A stretch of 64,000 bases of DNA, from contig NZ_NUPZ01000013.1 in NCBI RefSeq assembly GCF_002584985.1, positions 40,971 through 104,970 of the forward strand, written 5' to 3'. Origin of the DNA: Bacillus sp. AFS029637. Lineage in GTDB: Bacteria; Bacillota; Bacilli; Bacillales; Bacillaceae_G. The position numbers were made by a program, and so were the translations under genes. Shown one piece after another: positions 1 through 8,556 of the stretch. The stretch's first letter is position 1, and each line of letters begins with the position of its first letter. Below the pieces are notes generated by a model that did no database searches, was not told where the DNA came from, and worked only from the letters and a program-made list of their open reading frames with translations.

Positions 1-15
1 ATTCTGCCCTTTTCT

Positions 16-546
16 TTAATCGCATTTTTCTATTTGGTCGCCTTCTTCACCTGCATTTTCTGCCGAACTATCCGTTCCGCCTCCCACTGCATGTTGCTGT
101 TTAGTATTAGAACTTTCGATAGCAGCGTTGGTTCCAGCAGCACTGTCATCGCCACCACCACTTGCCACTTGAGTAGCACTAGCCTGTTCCTTACGTGTTT
201 TATTAATTTGATTATTGATGACAATTACAAATTCTGTCTCTTCATCCGAAGTTTCTTTTTTCATTTTATGCGGTTCAATCTGGTCCCCACTAATTCCCTT
301 ATTTATGGCTTCGCCTCCAGCGCCCACCGTTTGTTGCTGTCTAGTATTTGATGAATCAATTGCTGCATTACTTCCTGCTGCACTGTTTTGTCCGGCCCCA
401 CTGGCAATTTGTGTTGTATTCGGTGCAAATGTAATCTGATTATTAATGACAATGACAATTTTTCGTTTATTAGCAATATTCCCCAAATTAATTTCTTCTC
501 CATCTTTTTTTACAAATCGAAACGTGATTTCTTCATTGTTTTCCAT
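16..546 (-). CDS. Hypothetical protein with an internal duplication (Ser/Ala/Gly/Gln-rich)
   Basis: This encodes a 176-residue protein that I do not recognise. It has no signal peptide and no membrane segment. It is built from two copies of one unit, at about residues 31-91 and 107-172. Each copy begins VIVINNQI, continues with TQ[IV]ASG, SAAG[ST]NAAI, SSNT[RK]QQ and VG[AG]G, and ends GDQIE. The chosen ATG at 546 follows a strong ribosome binding site (AAAGGGGGGAGAAC); a longer frame reaches 600 without one. It reads in the same direction as the YheC-like ATP-grasp gene about 280 bp upstream, so a spore-surface role or being a substrate of that ligase is possible. That is inference. The composition is hydrophilic and low in complexity. 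Confidence 0.7.
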   Translation of the reverse strand: MENNEEITFRFVKKDGEEINLGNIANKRKIVIVINNQITFAPNTTQIASGAGQNSAAGSNAAIDSSNTRQQQTVGAGGEAINKGISGDQIEPHKMKKETSDEETEFVIVINNQINKTRKEQASATQVASGGGDDSAAGTNAAIESSNTKQQHAVGGGTDSSAENAGEEGDQIEKCD

Positions 547-611
547 GTTCTCCCCCCTTTGTAATATTAAATGACTGGAGAATGCTAATGGATTGGACAA
601 GCGTATTTTTT

Positions 612-764
612 TTATAAATATGTGCCCTCGCCCACAATGAAGGATGTATGATCAGGTTCCGGTATTTTGCTCGTATTAGGTACTTCGACTTGACGGTAGC
701 CCAGCATGGGACGCATGGAGAATAATCTTATAGGAGATATAGTAAGAGAGATTAGTAGAAACAT
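612..764 (-). CDS. Possible small protein or gene remnant, 50 aa
   Basis: This short frame lies between the YheC-like gene and the duplicated-repeat protein. Its C-terminal half reads like real protein (GYRQVEVPNTSKIPEPDHTS, then FIVGEGTYL). No ribosome binding site precedes ATG 764 or the internal ATGs at 716 and 707. A second short frame starting at ATG 783, behind AAGGAAAG and just after the YheC-like stop, overlaps it in another phase, so this may be one small gene split by a frameshift. No function is proposed. Confidence 0.3.
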   Translation of the reverse strand: MFLLISLTISPIRLFSMRPMLGYRQVEVPNTSKIPEPDHTSFIVGEGTYL

Positions 765-802
765 TTGTATATAAAGGTTTCATTTTTTCTACTTTCCTTT
801 TC

Positions 803-1828
803 TTATTTAGATTTATCAGCCAAATATCTAGCATAGTGAATTAAATTTCTAGCTACATCTAATTCAAGATTAAATATATTAGGTACCCCTGGTCTCCAAT
901 TCACCTCAAATAACCACAATTTTTGATCTTTATCAATCCCTACATCAATTCCTAACTCATCAAATAATACATCCTTAAATAAAGAATTAAAATGGTTAGA
1001 AAAAGTTACTGCAAATCGTTCTAAATACCTTTTCATATTATACCAATCGTCATCAAACTCCGCTTTTAAAAAAACATCTAAATAAGTACTATAACCACCC
1101 TTAGCCATATTTGATACAATACTTCCTAATGGACCTATTCTCGGGAATATAGAAGTAACAACCCACCTGCCTTCTCCATTTCTTTGAACATGCAATCGAA
1201 AATCATAAACATGACCAGATTTCATTCGACATGAAATAAACTGCTGAACTATGTATCCTTGCTGTTGAATCTTATCAGATATAAAGCTCCGTAATTGTTT
1301 TTTATTAATAGATGAAATTTGTTCTGACTCATTCATACTGTAATTCATCCCATTTTTTTCAATGAAAACAATACCACTACCTTGATGTCCAGAAATTGGT
1401 TTAATAATAAGTTTTTCATAACGATTAATCATGTCAAAAAACGTATTAACATCATTTAATTCATAAAAAGGAATAAGATATTGCTTAAATTTTTTTGCTC
1501 TATTTATTCTATTATATACACTTAATTTATTTCCAATTGAATGACTTGTAAAAGGAACTTTTTCATGTAGATAATCATAGATTTGCTGATTTTTATCACT
1601 AATATGAACACTTGCATTATAAATAACATCTGGAAAAGAAAATTCTTGTTCAACCCAATTACCATTTTCATAAGTTTTACCTAAAATCTTCTCCGTTTCT
1701 ATATTTACCTTCCCTAAAGTAAAATAAAAAAAGTCCACACCTTCAGCTTTAGCTACAGCAGCGTAAGTATATGCTTTCTTTACGTCATTCGGATCTTTCC
1801 GATGATGAAGCATACCAATTATAGTCAT
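803..1828 (-). CDS. YheC/YheD-type ATP-grasp protein (spore coat-associated family)
   Basis: This 341-residue protein belongs to the YheC/YheD family, ATP-grasp ligases linked to the endospore coat. Typical features are the short N-terminal start TIIGML, an ATP-binding segment KPISGHQGSG (about residues 143-152), VYDFRLHVQ (208-216), ELGIDVGID (291-299) and the metal/ATP-binding LFEVNWRPG (306-314). The family is thought to join a carboxylate to an amine using ATP; the substrate is unknown. The start at 1828 gives the usual family N-terminus and follows GAAGGGAAG. An alternative ATG at 1900 follows GAGGGAGAAC and would add 24 unusual residues. It is divergent from a second ATP-grasp gene at 2031. 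Confidence 0.8.
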   Translation of the reverse strand: MTIIGMLHHRKDPNDVKKAYTYAAVAKAEGVDFFYFTLGKVNIETEKILGKTYENGNWVEQEFSFPDVIYNASVHISDKNQQIYDYLHEKVPFTSHSIGNKLSVYNRINRAKKFKQYLIPFYELNDVNTFFDMINRYEKLIIKPISGHQGSGIVFIEKNGMNYSMNESEQISSINKKQLRSFISDKIQQQGYIVQQFISCRMKSGHVYDFRLHVQRNGEGRWVVTSIFPRIGPLGSIVSNMAKGGYSTYLDVFLKAEFDDDWYNMKRYLERFAVTFSNHFNSLFKDVLFDELGIDVGIDKDQKLWLFEVNWRPGVPNIFNLELDVARNLIHYARYLADKSK

Positions 1829-2030
1829 GTCAGTTCTTCTTCCCTTCTTTCTAAAGGTCTTTTTCAAAACAAATATCAAATTCATTATATATATATTCAT
1901 GTTCTCCCTCATTCAACCATTTTTCGAAAAATCCGGAACAAGCTTAAGCTCATTTTAATACTCTACCTATAGAAATAATAAACCTGAGGTTTTATAAAAT
2001 GATAAATGATAAAGGTTAAGGTGACATAAA

Positions 2031-3254
2031 ATGGATACTATCGTTTTCATTGAAACAAATAAATCTGGATCAAGTAGAGAAGCAATCAAAGCAGCTGAAA
2101 AACTTAATTTCTTTACTGTTTTATTAACTAAAAAAACAAAATTTATTATTGAACGTACTATATTCCCTGATGTACATCAGATGATTTTCACTGATATAAA
2201 TGATTATGATAATATAATTACAACAATTGAAAAATTAAATAAATCAGGAAAAAACATAAAAGGGATTTTTAGTTTTATTGACCCTTATGTTTATATGGCT
2301 GCACGTTTATCAGAAAAATTTTGCTCAAATATTGTATCTACTAAAGCTATCCATCATATGGAAAACAAAATATTAACTCGTCATGTACTTAAAGATTTAC
2401 CAATCTCACTCAACTATTTAATTTATAAACCGACAGAATCATTATCATCTTTTTTAAAAAAAACTAATAAGATAAATTTCCCTCTTATTGTGAAATCCCC
2501 TAAATCAACAGGATCAAAAGATGTATTATTAGTAAAAAATAAAGATCAATTAATTTTATCTATACAAAGTCTTTTAAAAAAATTACCTAATGAAGAAATT
2601 CTACTTGAAGAATATATAGATGGACCTCAGTACTTAGTCGAAATTTTAGTTCAAAATGGAAAAGTCCATATTATAGCAATAATTGAACAAGAAATCACAC
2701 TTTTTGAACGCTTTATCGTTACTGGTTATTCTTTACTAGGACAGGTAGACAAAAGACTATACAATAGTCTTTTCAATGCAGTTAATTCTGTTATTCAGGC
2801 TTTTAATATGAAAAATGGGGCTTGTCATCTAGAACTCCGGAGAATAAAAGATGTTTGGAAATTAATTGAGATAAACCCGAGAATATCAGGTGGAGCAATG
2901 AATGACATAATTGAAATTGGGCATGGAATCAACTTAGTACAAGAAACTATTAAATTAATGTTAGGAAATAAACCTTCACTAAATAAAAAACATCATAAAT
3001 ATGTGTATGCTCATTACCTAACAGTTAAATCTATGGGAAAACTAATTCGAGTTACAGGGAAAAATCGTAGTTCTAGATATCCTGGTGTAGAGAAAGTTTA
3101 TATAAAACCTAAAAAAGGAACTTTTCTAAAACCACCTACATCAATGGGACATCGATATGGATACGTTATAGCAGCGTCCTATGTTAAAGCAGAAGCTAAA
3201 AAAATTTCTTTAGAAGCAGCTAAAGAAATTTCATTTGAAATCCAAAAAGAATAA
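2031..3254 (+). CDS. ATP-grasp domain carboxylate-amine ligase
   Basis: This 407-residue cytoplasmic enzyme has an N-terminal Rossmann-like domain (about 1-110), an ATP-grasp fold with LIVKSPKSTGSKDV (152-165) and LLEEYIDGPQYLVEI (191-205), and the Mg-ATP site HLELRR and IEINPRISGG (266-288). This is the layout of the dipeptide / L-amino-acid ligase and carbamoyl-phosphate-synthase-like group, which activates a carboxylate as acyl phosphate and joins it to an amine. The substrate cannot be told. The gene looks distinctly AT-rich beside later genes, which may mean recent transfer. It is transcribed away from the YheC-like gene and ends in its own hairpin terminator. Confidence 0.8.
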   Translation: MDTIVFIETNKSGSSREAIKAAEKLNFFTVLLTKKTKFIIERTIFPDVHQMIFTDINDYDNIITTIEKLNKSGKNIKGIFSFIDPYVYMAARLSEKFCSNIVSTKAIHHMENKILTRHVLKDLPISLNYLIYKPTESLSSFLKKTNKINFPLIVKSPKSTGSKDVLLVKNKDQLILSIQSLLKKLPNEEILLEEYIDGPQYLVEILVQNGKVHIIAIIEQEITLFERFIVTGYSLLGQVDKRLYNSLFNAVNSVIQAFNMKNGACHLELRRIKDVWKLIEINPRISGGAMNDIIEIGHGINLVQETIKLMLGNKPSLNKKHHKYVYAHYLTVKSMGKLIRVTGKNRSSRYPGVEKVYIKPKKGTFLKPPTSMGHRYGYVIAASYVKAEAKKISLEAAKEISFEIQKE

Positions 3255-3344
3255 ATACAACATATATACACCAACAGATAAAAATATACAAAACATCATA
3301 TCTCTTATAACTCTAATTATTATCCTCTGTCATTATTCATAACA

Positions 3345-3391
3345 AAAAGGCTCACTCCTCATCTATTTTTATATGAGAAGTGAGCTTTTTT
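3345..3391 (+). terminator. Rho-independent terminator of the ATP-grasp gene
   Basis: Arms GCTCACT-CTCAT (3350-3362) and ATGAG-AGTGAGC (3373-3385), with one mismatch, are followed by a run of six T. Confidence 0.85.
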
Positions 3392-3393
3392 AT

Positions 3394-3579
3394 ATGGGCT
3401 ATACACTAGCAAAACTCCCCTTAATGCCGTACATTGCGTTAACTTATGCAATTAGTGAAAAATTTAATTTGAAATTCGGTAAAGCAAAAATTCCAAGCAA
3501 TTTAATAAATATTTGTGTGGCTGGTACAATATGTGTAATTTTCATTCAATCATTAGGATCAATCAAATCGATTTATTGA
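3394..3579 (+). CDS. Hypothetical small membrane protein, 61 aa
   Basis: A 61-residue frame starts at ATG 3394, a few bases after the T-run of the upstream terminator, with only a weak ribosome binding site (GTGAG, about 9 bases away). It encodes a basic N-terminal half and one hydrophobic segment near residues 42-57. The upstream in-frame ATG at 3373 lies inside the terminator stem and is unlikely to be used. It could be a real small gene or chance coding. Confidence 0.3.
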   Translation: MGYTLAKLPLMPYIALTYAISEKFNLKFGKAKIPSNLINICVAGTICVIFIQSLGSIKSIY

Positions 3580-3606
3580 TTCATTTCGAAAACTTGATTT
3601 CAAATC

Positions 3607-3642
3607 AAAAAAGCGGCCATTCTTTTAGAGACAGCCGCTTTC
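3607..3642 (-). terminator. Terminator of the isochorismatase-like gene
   Basis: The stem AAAGCGGC / GCCGCTTT lies just past the stop of the gene at 3647 and is followed on the minus strand by a T-rich stretch. Confidence 0.8.
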
Positions 3643-3646
3643 CCAC

Positions 3647-4165
3647 TTACACTTTCAAATCTTTAAATACAACAACATCAGCAAACGCTCCAAACACTAC
3701 GTTATGATGCTTAACAATATCTTCAGCACGTAATACATCAGTATCAAACGTACTATGCGCATCACTAACTAACGTTACTTTGTACCCTTCACTACACGCT
3801 CTACGCGTTGTCGTGTCCACGCAGTACTCTGTTTGCATACCTGAAATAATTACGTGCTCAATCCCTTTTTCCTGTAACACTTCGTTTAAGTTCGTTTTAT
3901 GGAATGCATCTGGCGTCGTCTTTTCAACGATACTGTCCCCTTCTTGCGGAGCAATTGCCGCATGGATTTCCCAGCCATCTGTACCTTTTTCCAAAGGATG
4001 ATCTTTCGGCCCGTTATGTTGTACATAAATAACCGGAATATCATTTGAACGGCATTCCCCTATAAGCTCTTGTAACGTTTCTAAAAACTTTTCCCCATTA
4101 TGTACTGGCATTCCTGCTGTATACATACCCGCTTGCACATCAATTACCATTAATGCTTTTTTCAT
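3647..4165 (-). CDS. Cysteine hydrolase, isochorismatase family
   Basis: This 172-residue cytoplasmic hydrolase has the isochorismatase-like fold. The catalytic triad is visible: Asp9 in LMVIDVQ, Lys82 in VEKTTPDAF, and Cys115 in ISGMQTEYCVDTT. The family includes nicotinamidases, isochorismatases and other amidohydrolases. The sequence around Cys115 is typical of the broad YcaC/PncA-like group, and the substrate is not predictable. The start at 4165 is preceded by AAAGGGAG about nine bases away; an ATG nine bases further upstream abuts that site directly. It is monocistronic, with a terminator behind it. Confidence 0.85.
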   Translation of the reverse strand: MKKALMVIDVQAGMYTAGMPVHNGEKFLETLQELIGECRSNDIPVIYVQHNGPKDHPLEKGTDGWEIHAAIAPQEGDSIVEKTTPDAFHKTNLNEVLQEKGIEHVIISGMQTEYCVDTTTRRACSEGYKVTLVSDAHSTFDTDVLRAEDIVKHHNVVFGAFADVVVFKDLKV

Positions 4166-4199
4166 TTCACGCATCTCCCTTTGTTTGTATAAGCGATTT

Positions 4200-4736
4200 T
4201 TATTGTTTATATTCCATCATCCAGCAATCTTCTAATTTCCCCTCATGTAGTTCATGTTCCTTTAGTATCTTCACCTTTTTAAATCCACATTTTTCGGAAC
4301 ATTTTATCGCACGCTCATTATTTACTTTAGGATCCATTGCGATTGCTTCTGCTCCCTCATTCTCCATAATATATGTAATTGCTGCCTGAACAAGTTTAGT
4401 TCCAATTCCTTTCCCCCAATAGGCCAGTTCTCCGATAAATTGGTCCATTCCCCATACATTATTCGATTCTTCATATCCATATAATGCTTTCCATTCAGCA
4501 TCAACCGGGTACATTTGTATGTAACCAATCGGAACGGTATCCAATTCTATTAAACACCTTTTTTCATGACTATTTGGAGTATGTATAAAATGATCCAGTA
4601 CTTTTTCTACAGATTGCGGATTATCTCTTCCTTCGTAATACTGCAGGACTTCTGGATCTGATAACCATTTAGAAATGATAGGTGCATCATCTTCTATTAC
4701 ATACCTAACTAATACATTTTCTTTTTGAAATAGCAT
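4200..4736 (-). CDS. GNAT-family N-acetyltransferase (aminoglycoside 6'-acetyltransferase-like)
   Basis: This 178-residue acetyl-CoA-dependent acetyltransferase shows the GNAT core: LVRYVIEDDAPIISKWL at the N-terminus, the acetyl-CoA loop AYWGKGIGTKLV (about residues 110-121), and NNERAIKCSEKCGFKKV near the C-terminus. The family pattern resembles AAC(6')-type and RimJ/RimL enzymes. Substrate and any resistance phenotype are unproven. It lies 9 bp after the YfzA-like gene in the same direction and probably shares its transcript. Confidence 0.8.
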   Translation of the reverse strand: MLFQKENVLVRYVIEDDAPIISKWLSDPEVLQYYEGRDNPQSVEKVLDHFIHTPNSHEKRCLIELDTVPIGYIQMYPVDAEWKALYGYEESNNVWGMDQFIGELAYWGKGIGTKLVQAAITYIMENEGAEAIAMDPKVNNERAIKCSEKCGFKKVKILKEHELHEGKLEDCWMMEYKQ

Positions 4737-4745
4737 GTTACACCT

Positions 4746-5054
4746 CTATTGTTCATTTATATTTTTCTTTGATATCACATCTTTAATTGCTCCTACTAAT
4801 GCATATGGTAGTAATGTTATCGAAAAAAAAGCTGTAAACACATTAAATTGAGGGACTTTATATGGAGTAAACCATTCCGTAAAAAATCGAGAATGTAAAA
4901 CTCTATTGAAAAATTCTCCGCCAGATCTAAAATTTGGTGCCCATTCGGTAACATCACATATAACAAATAGCAATTGAACAATTAAAAAAGCTCCTAAATA
5001 ACGAAACCAATTTCGCTTCCAAATCGGCTGCGCCTTATTTAATTTATCTTCCAT
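4746..5054 (-). CDS. YfzA-like small membrane protein
   Basis: This 102-residue membrane protein has two hydrophobic segments (about residues 17-35 and 73-90) separated by a conserved-looking stretch rich in aromatic residues (EWFTPYKVPQFNVFTAFF). Length and layout fit the YfzA family of Bacillus, whose function is unknown. The start at 5054 has a GGCGGGA site upstream. It is the first gene of a two-gene unit with the GNAT gene. Confidence 0.6.
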   Translation of the reverse strand: MEDKLNKAQPIWKRNWFRYLGAFLIVQLLFVICDVTEWAPNFRSGGEFFNRVLHSRFFTEWFTPYKVPQFNVFTAFFSITLLPYALVGAIKDVISKKNINEQ

Positions 5055-5156
5055 CTATGTCCCGCCTTTTTTATTTCCATCAAATTGATTATACACTTCC
5101 CTTGCTTCATTTGTTAAAATTTTCTATATAATCAAAAGTGTTGGGGGAAATATATT

Positions 5157-5675
5157 ATGTCTAATCCTATACAAAAATCAACTTTAATCATCCTTAGAGG
5201 AAACTCCGCAAGTGGAAAAACAACAATCGCAAAAGAACTGCAAGAACATTTCGGACAAGGTACACTTTTAGTCTCACAAGATGTCGTGCGTAGAGATATG
5301 CTTAGAGTACACGACACGATGGGTAATTTATCACATGATTTACTATTTGAAATTACGAAGTACGGGAAAGGAAAATGTGAGTTTGTTATTTTAGAAGGTA
5401 TACTGAACAGTCGTAGGTATGGTGATATGTTGAAAGAATTAATACATTATTTTGATGAAAATGCATTTACATATTACTTCGATTTATCATTAGAGGAAAC
5501 AATTAGACGCCATAATACAAGGGATAAACAGCATGAATTTGGTGAAGATTCCCTACAAAAATGGTATAATCCGCACGATACAATTGAAGTTGCTGGCGAA
5601 ATTATTTTTACTGATAACTTTACTCAAAAAGATATATTTGATGCGATTCTTAATGATGTTACGATGCAAAAATAA
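5157..5675 (+). CDS. P-loop kinase-like protein (AAA_33 / zeta-toxin-like fold)
   Basis: This 172-residue cytoplasmic protein has a Walker A motif GNSASGKTT (residues 15-23), a second-strand segment FVILEGIL (about 75-82) that could hold the catalytic acid, and a lid-like Arg-rich segment ETIRRHNTRDKQHEF. This is the layout of small-molecule kinases of the uridine kinase / chloramphenicol phosphotransferase type. The substrate is unknown. The start follows GTTGGGGGAAA. It stands alone, with a terminator directly after it. Confidence 0.75.
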   Translation: MSNPIQKSTLIILRGNSASGKTTIAKELQEHFGQGTLLVSQDVVRRDMLRVHDTMGNLSHDLLFEITKYGKGKCEFVILEGILNSRRYGDMLKELIHYFDENAFTYYFDLSLEETIRRHNTRDKQHEFGEDSLQKWYNPHDTIEVAGEIIFTDNFTQKDIFDAILNDVTMQK

Positions 5676-5705
5676 GACTGACAGAATGAGTCAGTCTTAT
5701 TTTTA
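5672..5705. terminator. Bidirectional terminator
   Basis: Perfect 10-bp arms ATAAGACTGA / TCAGTCTTAT are followed by TTTT. It lies between convergent genes ending at 5675 and 5706 and can serve both. Confidence 0.85.
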
Positions 5706-6380
5706 TTATGTACTTTGTATTTCAGTTTTTATTACAGAGCAATCTTTGCACAAATAAAAATAAATGTGCATTTCCCCAAACTGGAAATCAACTACTGAAA
5801 TACGTTTCCGTTCCCCAATATCTTGTGCAATAGTAGCAACATACTGCATCTCTTTAGAGCAACTTGGACATGCCAAATCTTCTGGAAGATCATTATATAA
5901 AGGTGCTCCTAATAACCTACATACATATTCTGAACCGAACAAGTCAAAAGCTTCCCAGTAGCTGTCTTCATCAGTAGGTATATCTTCATTTTTCATATTT
6001 ACAAGATTTACATTTGTTTTTGGGAGGGGCACCGGTAGCTTATATTCCTCTTCCATTACCCACTCTTCTATATTATCTTGCCTTATAATTTGAACTGTTT
6101 TACCCCCATCACTTAACTGGAAATATTGCGGCTCCCACACCATCGCACAGTTCAAGCATGAAACGAATGGTATAATGTCCAGTGCACCATTCTTAAGTTC
6201 TGCAAGTCTCTTATCTTTCAAATCAAAGCAAATGATTTGATGCATCTTCTCACCACATAGCTTACATATTGGTAAATTACAATCTTGGCCACCGAAGTAA
6301 TGATTATATGAATCTCTTCCTTCCATTACTCTATAGCCTTTCAATTCATTACAACGTGCGCCATACAATTCTGTTGTCAC
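5706..6380 (-). CDS. Hypothetical Cys-rich protein with four CxxC pairs
   Basis: This 224-residue cytoplasmic protein has four CxxC motifs (CKLC, CLNC, CPSC, CKDC) spread along its length. They suggest two zinc-ribbon-like sites that pair distant parts of the chain. The sequence around CPSCSKEMQYVATI resembles the DUF1963-like group of uncharacterised bacterial proteins; that match is tentative. Translation most likely starts at GTG 6380, preceded by GAGGACGGA; the overlapping ATG is out of frame and hits a stop at once. It is monocistronic. Confidence 0.6.
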   Translation of the reverse strand: MTTELYGARCNELKGYRVMEGRDSYNHYFGGQDCNLPICKLCGEKMHQIICFDLKDKRLAELKNGALDIIPFVSCLNCAMVWEPQYFQLSDGGKTVQIIRQDNIEEWVMEEEYKLPVPLPKTNVNLVNMKNEDIPTDEDSYWEAFDLFGSEYVCRLLGAPLYNDLPEDLACPSCSKEMQYVATIAQDIGERKRISVVDFQFGEMHIYFYLCKDCSVIKTEIQST

Positions 6381-6441
6381 ATTCCGTCCTCGCTTTATAA
6401 AAATCTGATCTATATTATAAGATCATTAACACTAGAAGTCA

Positions 6442-7203
6442 TTATCTTTCTTGGTTATCATAATATGTTTGATCTGCGTATTTTTTATCGTTCCCTTTTA
6501 GATAAGCTAAAATTACTTTTGGATTTTTAAGTAAAGCCCAGTCTCCATATGTATCAAACTTTCTGCATGAAGTTATCATTCCATTTTTTATTGTACCGAA
6601 TTTCTTATTGTTTTGCTTGCCCCATTCTTTTAACCGTTTTGCAAAATCTGCATCTTCTGCCATAAGCATCTTTTCATTAAATCCATTAATCTCCATAAAG
6701 TCTTTTCTATAACACCAAAAAATCCCTACAGATATAGCCCCATACTTAAAAAGTAAAGGAATTATTATTAACATTGCGGAAAGGAATATTCCTAAAGATA
6801 TCCTTTCAAACTTCCCCGTTGCCCCACCGCCAATGTATTTACCTGAAACTAAATTTTTGTCTACATTAGACAACATTGACTCTGCCATTTGGGTATCAGC
6901 ATCTATAGTAATGATGATTTCTCCACTAGCTATTTTTGCCCCTTCATTTCGGATTTTGGATAAGTTTTTATCGTTATTTTTTAATGTAATACAGTTATAC
7001 GACTTTGCTATTGCCTCTGTTTTATCTGTACAACGATTTAAAACAACTATAACTTCAGTTTGATCTTTATATGCCTCCGCTGCCTTTGAAATTGAATCTA
7101 AACATTTCCTAATATACTTCTCTTCATTGTGCGCAGGGATTATAATAGAAAACTTCACATCTTTCTTTAAATCGACTCTTGAAGATTCATTTGTTTCAGG
7201 CAT
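6442..7203 (-). CDS. Glycosyltransferase family 2 protein
   Basis: This 253-residue inverting glycosyltransferase of the GT-A fold has FSIIIPAHNEEKYI (about 18-31) binding the nucleotide sugar, the metal-binding DAD (101-103, ITIDADTQ), and FMAEDAD-like acidic residues late in the catalytic domain (MLMAEDADFAKRL). One hydrophobic stretch near residues 135-152 may anchor it to the membrane. Acceptor and donor are unknown. The start follows AAAAAGGGGGG. No other sugar genes lie beside it, so it acts alone or with distant genes. Confidence 0.8.
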   Translation of the reverse strand: MPETNESSRVDLKKDVKFSIIIPAHNEEKYIRKCLDSISKAAEAYKDQTEVIVVLNRCTDKTEAIAKSYNCITLKNNDKNLSKIRNEGAKIASGEIIITIDADTQMAESMLSNVDKNLVSGKYIGGGATGKFERISLGIFLSAMLIIIPLLFKYGAISVGIFWCYRKDFMEINGFNEKMLMAEDADFAKRLKEWGKQNNKKFGTIKNGMITSCRKFDTYGDWALLKNPKVILAYLKGNDKKYADQTYYDNQER

Positions 7204-7328
7204 ACTATTCCCCCCTTTTTATAAAGCGAAACACTATCTATTAATAGTTTGATTAAAACCACTTAAGATTCTTCCACTGAAAAAAACAAACAGAAAATTT
7301 TACATTTGGCGTTACATTCTGCTTAAAA

Positions 7329-7826
7329 TTAAATAGTTGTCGCAATTCCTGCCAAAAATATACTTACAATCGCTAAAAACAAAGTACCTACTATAGCCCC
7401 TCTTACATGAAACTTATAATCTTTATATCCCTTCATACCTTCCGTACTAGGAATAACCACAAATCTCGGGGTAATCCAACAAAAAATAAACCAATCAATT
7501 ATTAATAAATCTACTAAATTGAAAATCATTAAAATGCCAAAAGTATGTAAATAAGCATCCATATACAATAATTTTTCTTGTTGATGCAATATAAACGTAG
7601 AGATAAAAGGAGTACCGAAGAAAATCGTATTGTATACAATATTAAAGTAAATCGTTTGCTTTTTTTCATTGATTGTTTTCGGAAATACTACCTTCTGAAT
7701 GTCTTTCGGATAATCAGTTAACGAAAGACGAGGATTGTAATATAAAGCCCCCAAAATCAATACGGATAATACAATAGACATGATGATACCGACATATATC
7801 ATTTGCTCAAATGAACTCATAATCAT
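7329..7826 (-). CDS. Hypothetical multi-pass membrane protein
   Basis: This 165-residue protein has four predicted membrane segments (about residues 8-29, 60-80, 92-116 and 140-163). Between the third and fourth is a segment with CWITPRFVVIPSTEG. I do not recognise the family. The start ATG 7826 follows AAGGGTG; another ATG six bases on is equally possible. It is monocistronic and divergent from the GNAT gene at 7990. Confidence 0.6.
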   Translation of the reverse strand: MIMSSFEQMIYVGIIMSIVLSVLILGALYYNPRLSLTDYPKDIQKVVFPKTINEKKQTIYFNIVYNTIFFGTPFISTFILHQQEKLLYMDAYLHTFGILMIFNLVDLLIIDWFIFCWITPRFVVIPSTEGMKGYKDYKFHVRGAIVGTLFLAIVSIFLAGIATTI

Positions 7827-7989
7827 TATTCACCCTTTTCTGTAATTACACCATAATGCATCCACTTAATTACCAATTGTATGTACTCTATCCACCAAAG
7901 ATTAACAATTGTCTTTGTTAATCTTTTATAATTGAAATTATGATATATCTTTTCTGAAGAACAATTAAAAATTAGTTTGGAGGAATATT

Positions 7990-8475
7990 ATGATGAGGCT
8001 ATATTTCAATAAATTTGAACCAACAGATTTCAACTTATATTTCCTGCTCGTTTCAAACGAAGAAGTAATGGCCCAAATTACAGAGCGTTCCATTCCGTTA
8101 GAAGAGGCGCAAGCTAACTTTAAAAAATTGTTAAAGCGCAATGAAAAACATCAACTATTCGGCTCTTATAAAGTGTGTGATTCTATTACAAATGAATACA
8201 TTGGTCTTGGACATGTCACGGTAAATGAGGAAAATGCAAAAGAGGCTGAAATTGGATATATGCTCTTGCCGGAACACTGGGGGAAAAGATACGGAAGTGC
8301 AATTGCCAAGGAATTAATGAATATTGCGAAACAGACAGATGTAAGCGTACTAAAAGCAATTATTGATCCGAACAATATCCCCTCTCAAAAAATATTACTA
8401 AACGCCGGTTTTACATCTGAAATAGTTTGTGAGATTGATGGCTTGCCTGGGGAAATTTTAAGTACATATATATAG
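7990..8475 (+). CDS. GNAT-family N-acetyltransferase
   Basis: This 161-residue acetyltransferase shows the GNAT hallmarks: EAEIGYMLLPEHWGKRYGSA (about residues 85-104) holds the acetyl-CoA-binding loop, and AIIDPNNIPSQKILLNAGF the conserved late strand and helix. It is most similar in layout to RimJ/RimL-type enzymes. The substrate is unknown. The start follows a clear GGAGG site six bases upstream. It has its own promoter region, divergent from the membrane protein gene at 7826. Confidence 0.8.
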   Translation: MMRLYFNKFEPTDFNLYFLLVSNEEVMAQITERSIPLEEAQANFKKLLKRNEKHQLFGSYKVCDSITNEYIGLGHVTVNEENAKEAEIGYMLLPEHWGKRYGSAIAKELMNIAKQTDVSVLKAIIDPNNIPSQKILLNAGFTSEIVCEIDGLPGEILSTYI

Positions 8476-8556
8476 CTTTAAAGTGGACGTATTACGACCC
8501 TAAAATGACGAAATGACTATAAATTTATTTCATATCCATTCCCGATATTTTCCTAT

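Noticed and set aside
16-546. Classification of the duplicated-repeat protein as a known graspetide precursor
   Set aside because: The repeated units lack the TxxTxxxExxDxD-like and TxKxPSD-like core motifs, and the ATP-grasp gene is of the YheC type.
3373-3393. ATG at 3373 as the start of the small membrane protein
   Set aside because: It lies inside the second arm of the terminator hairpin of the preceding gene and has no ribosome binding site.
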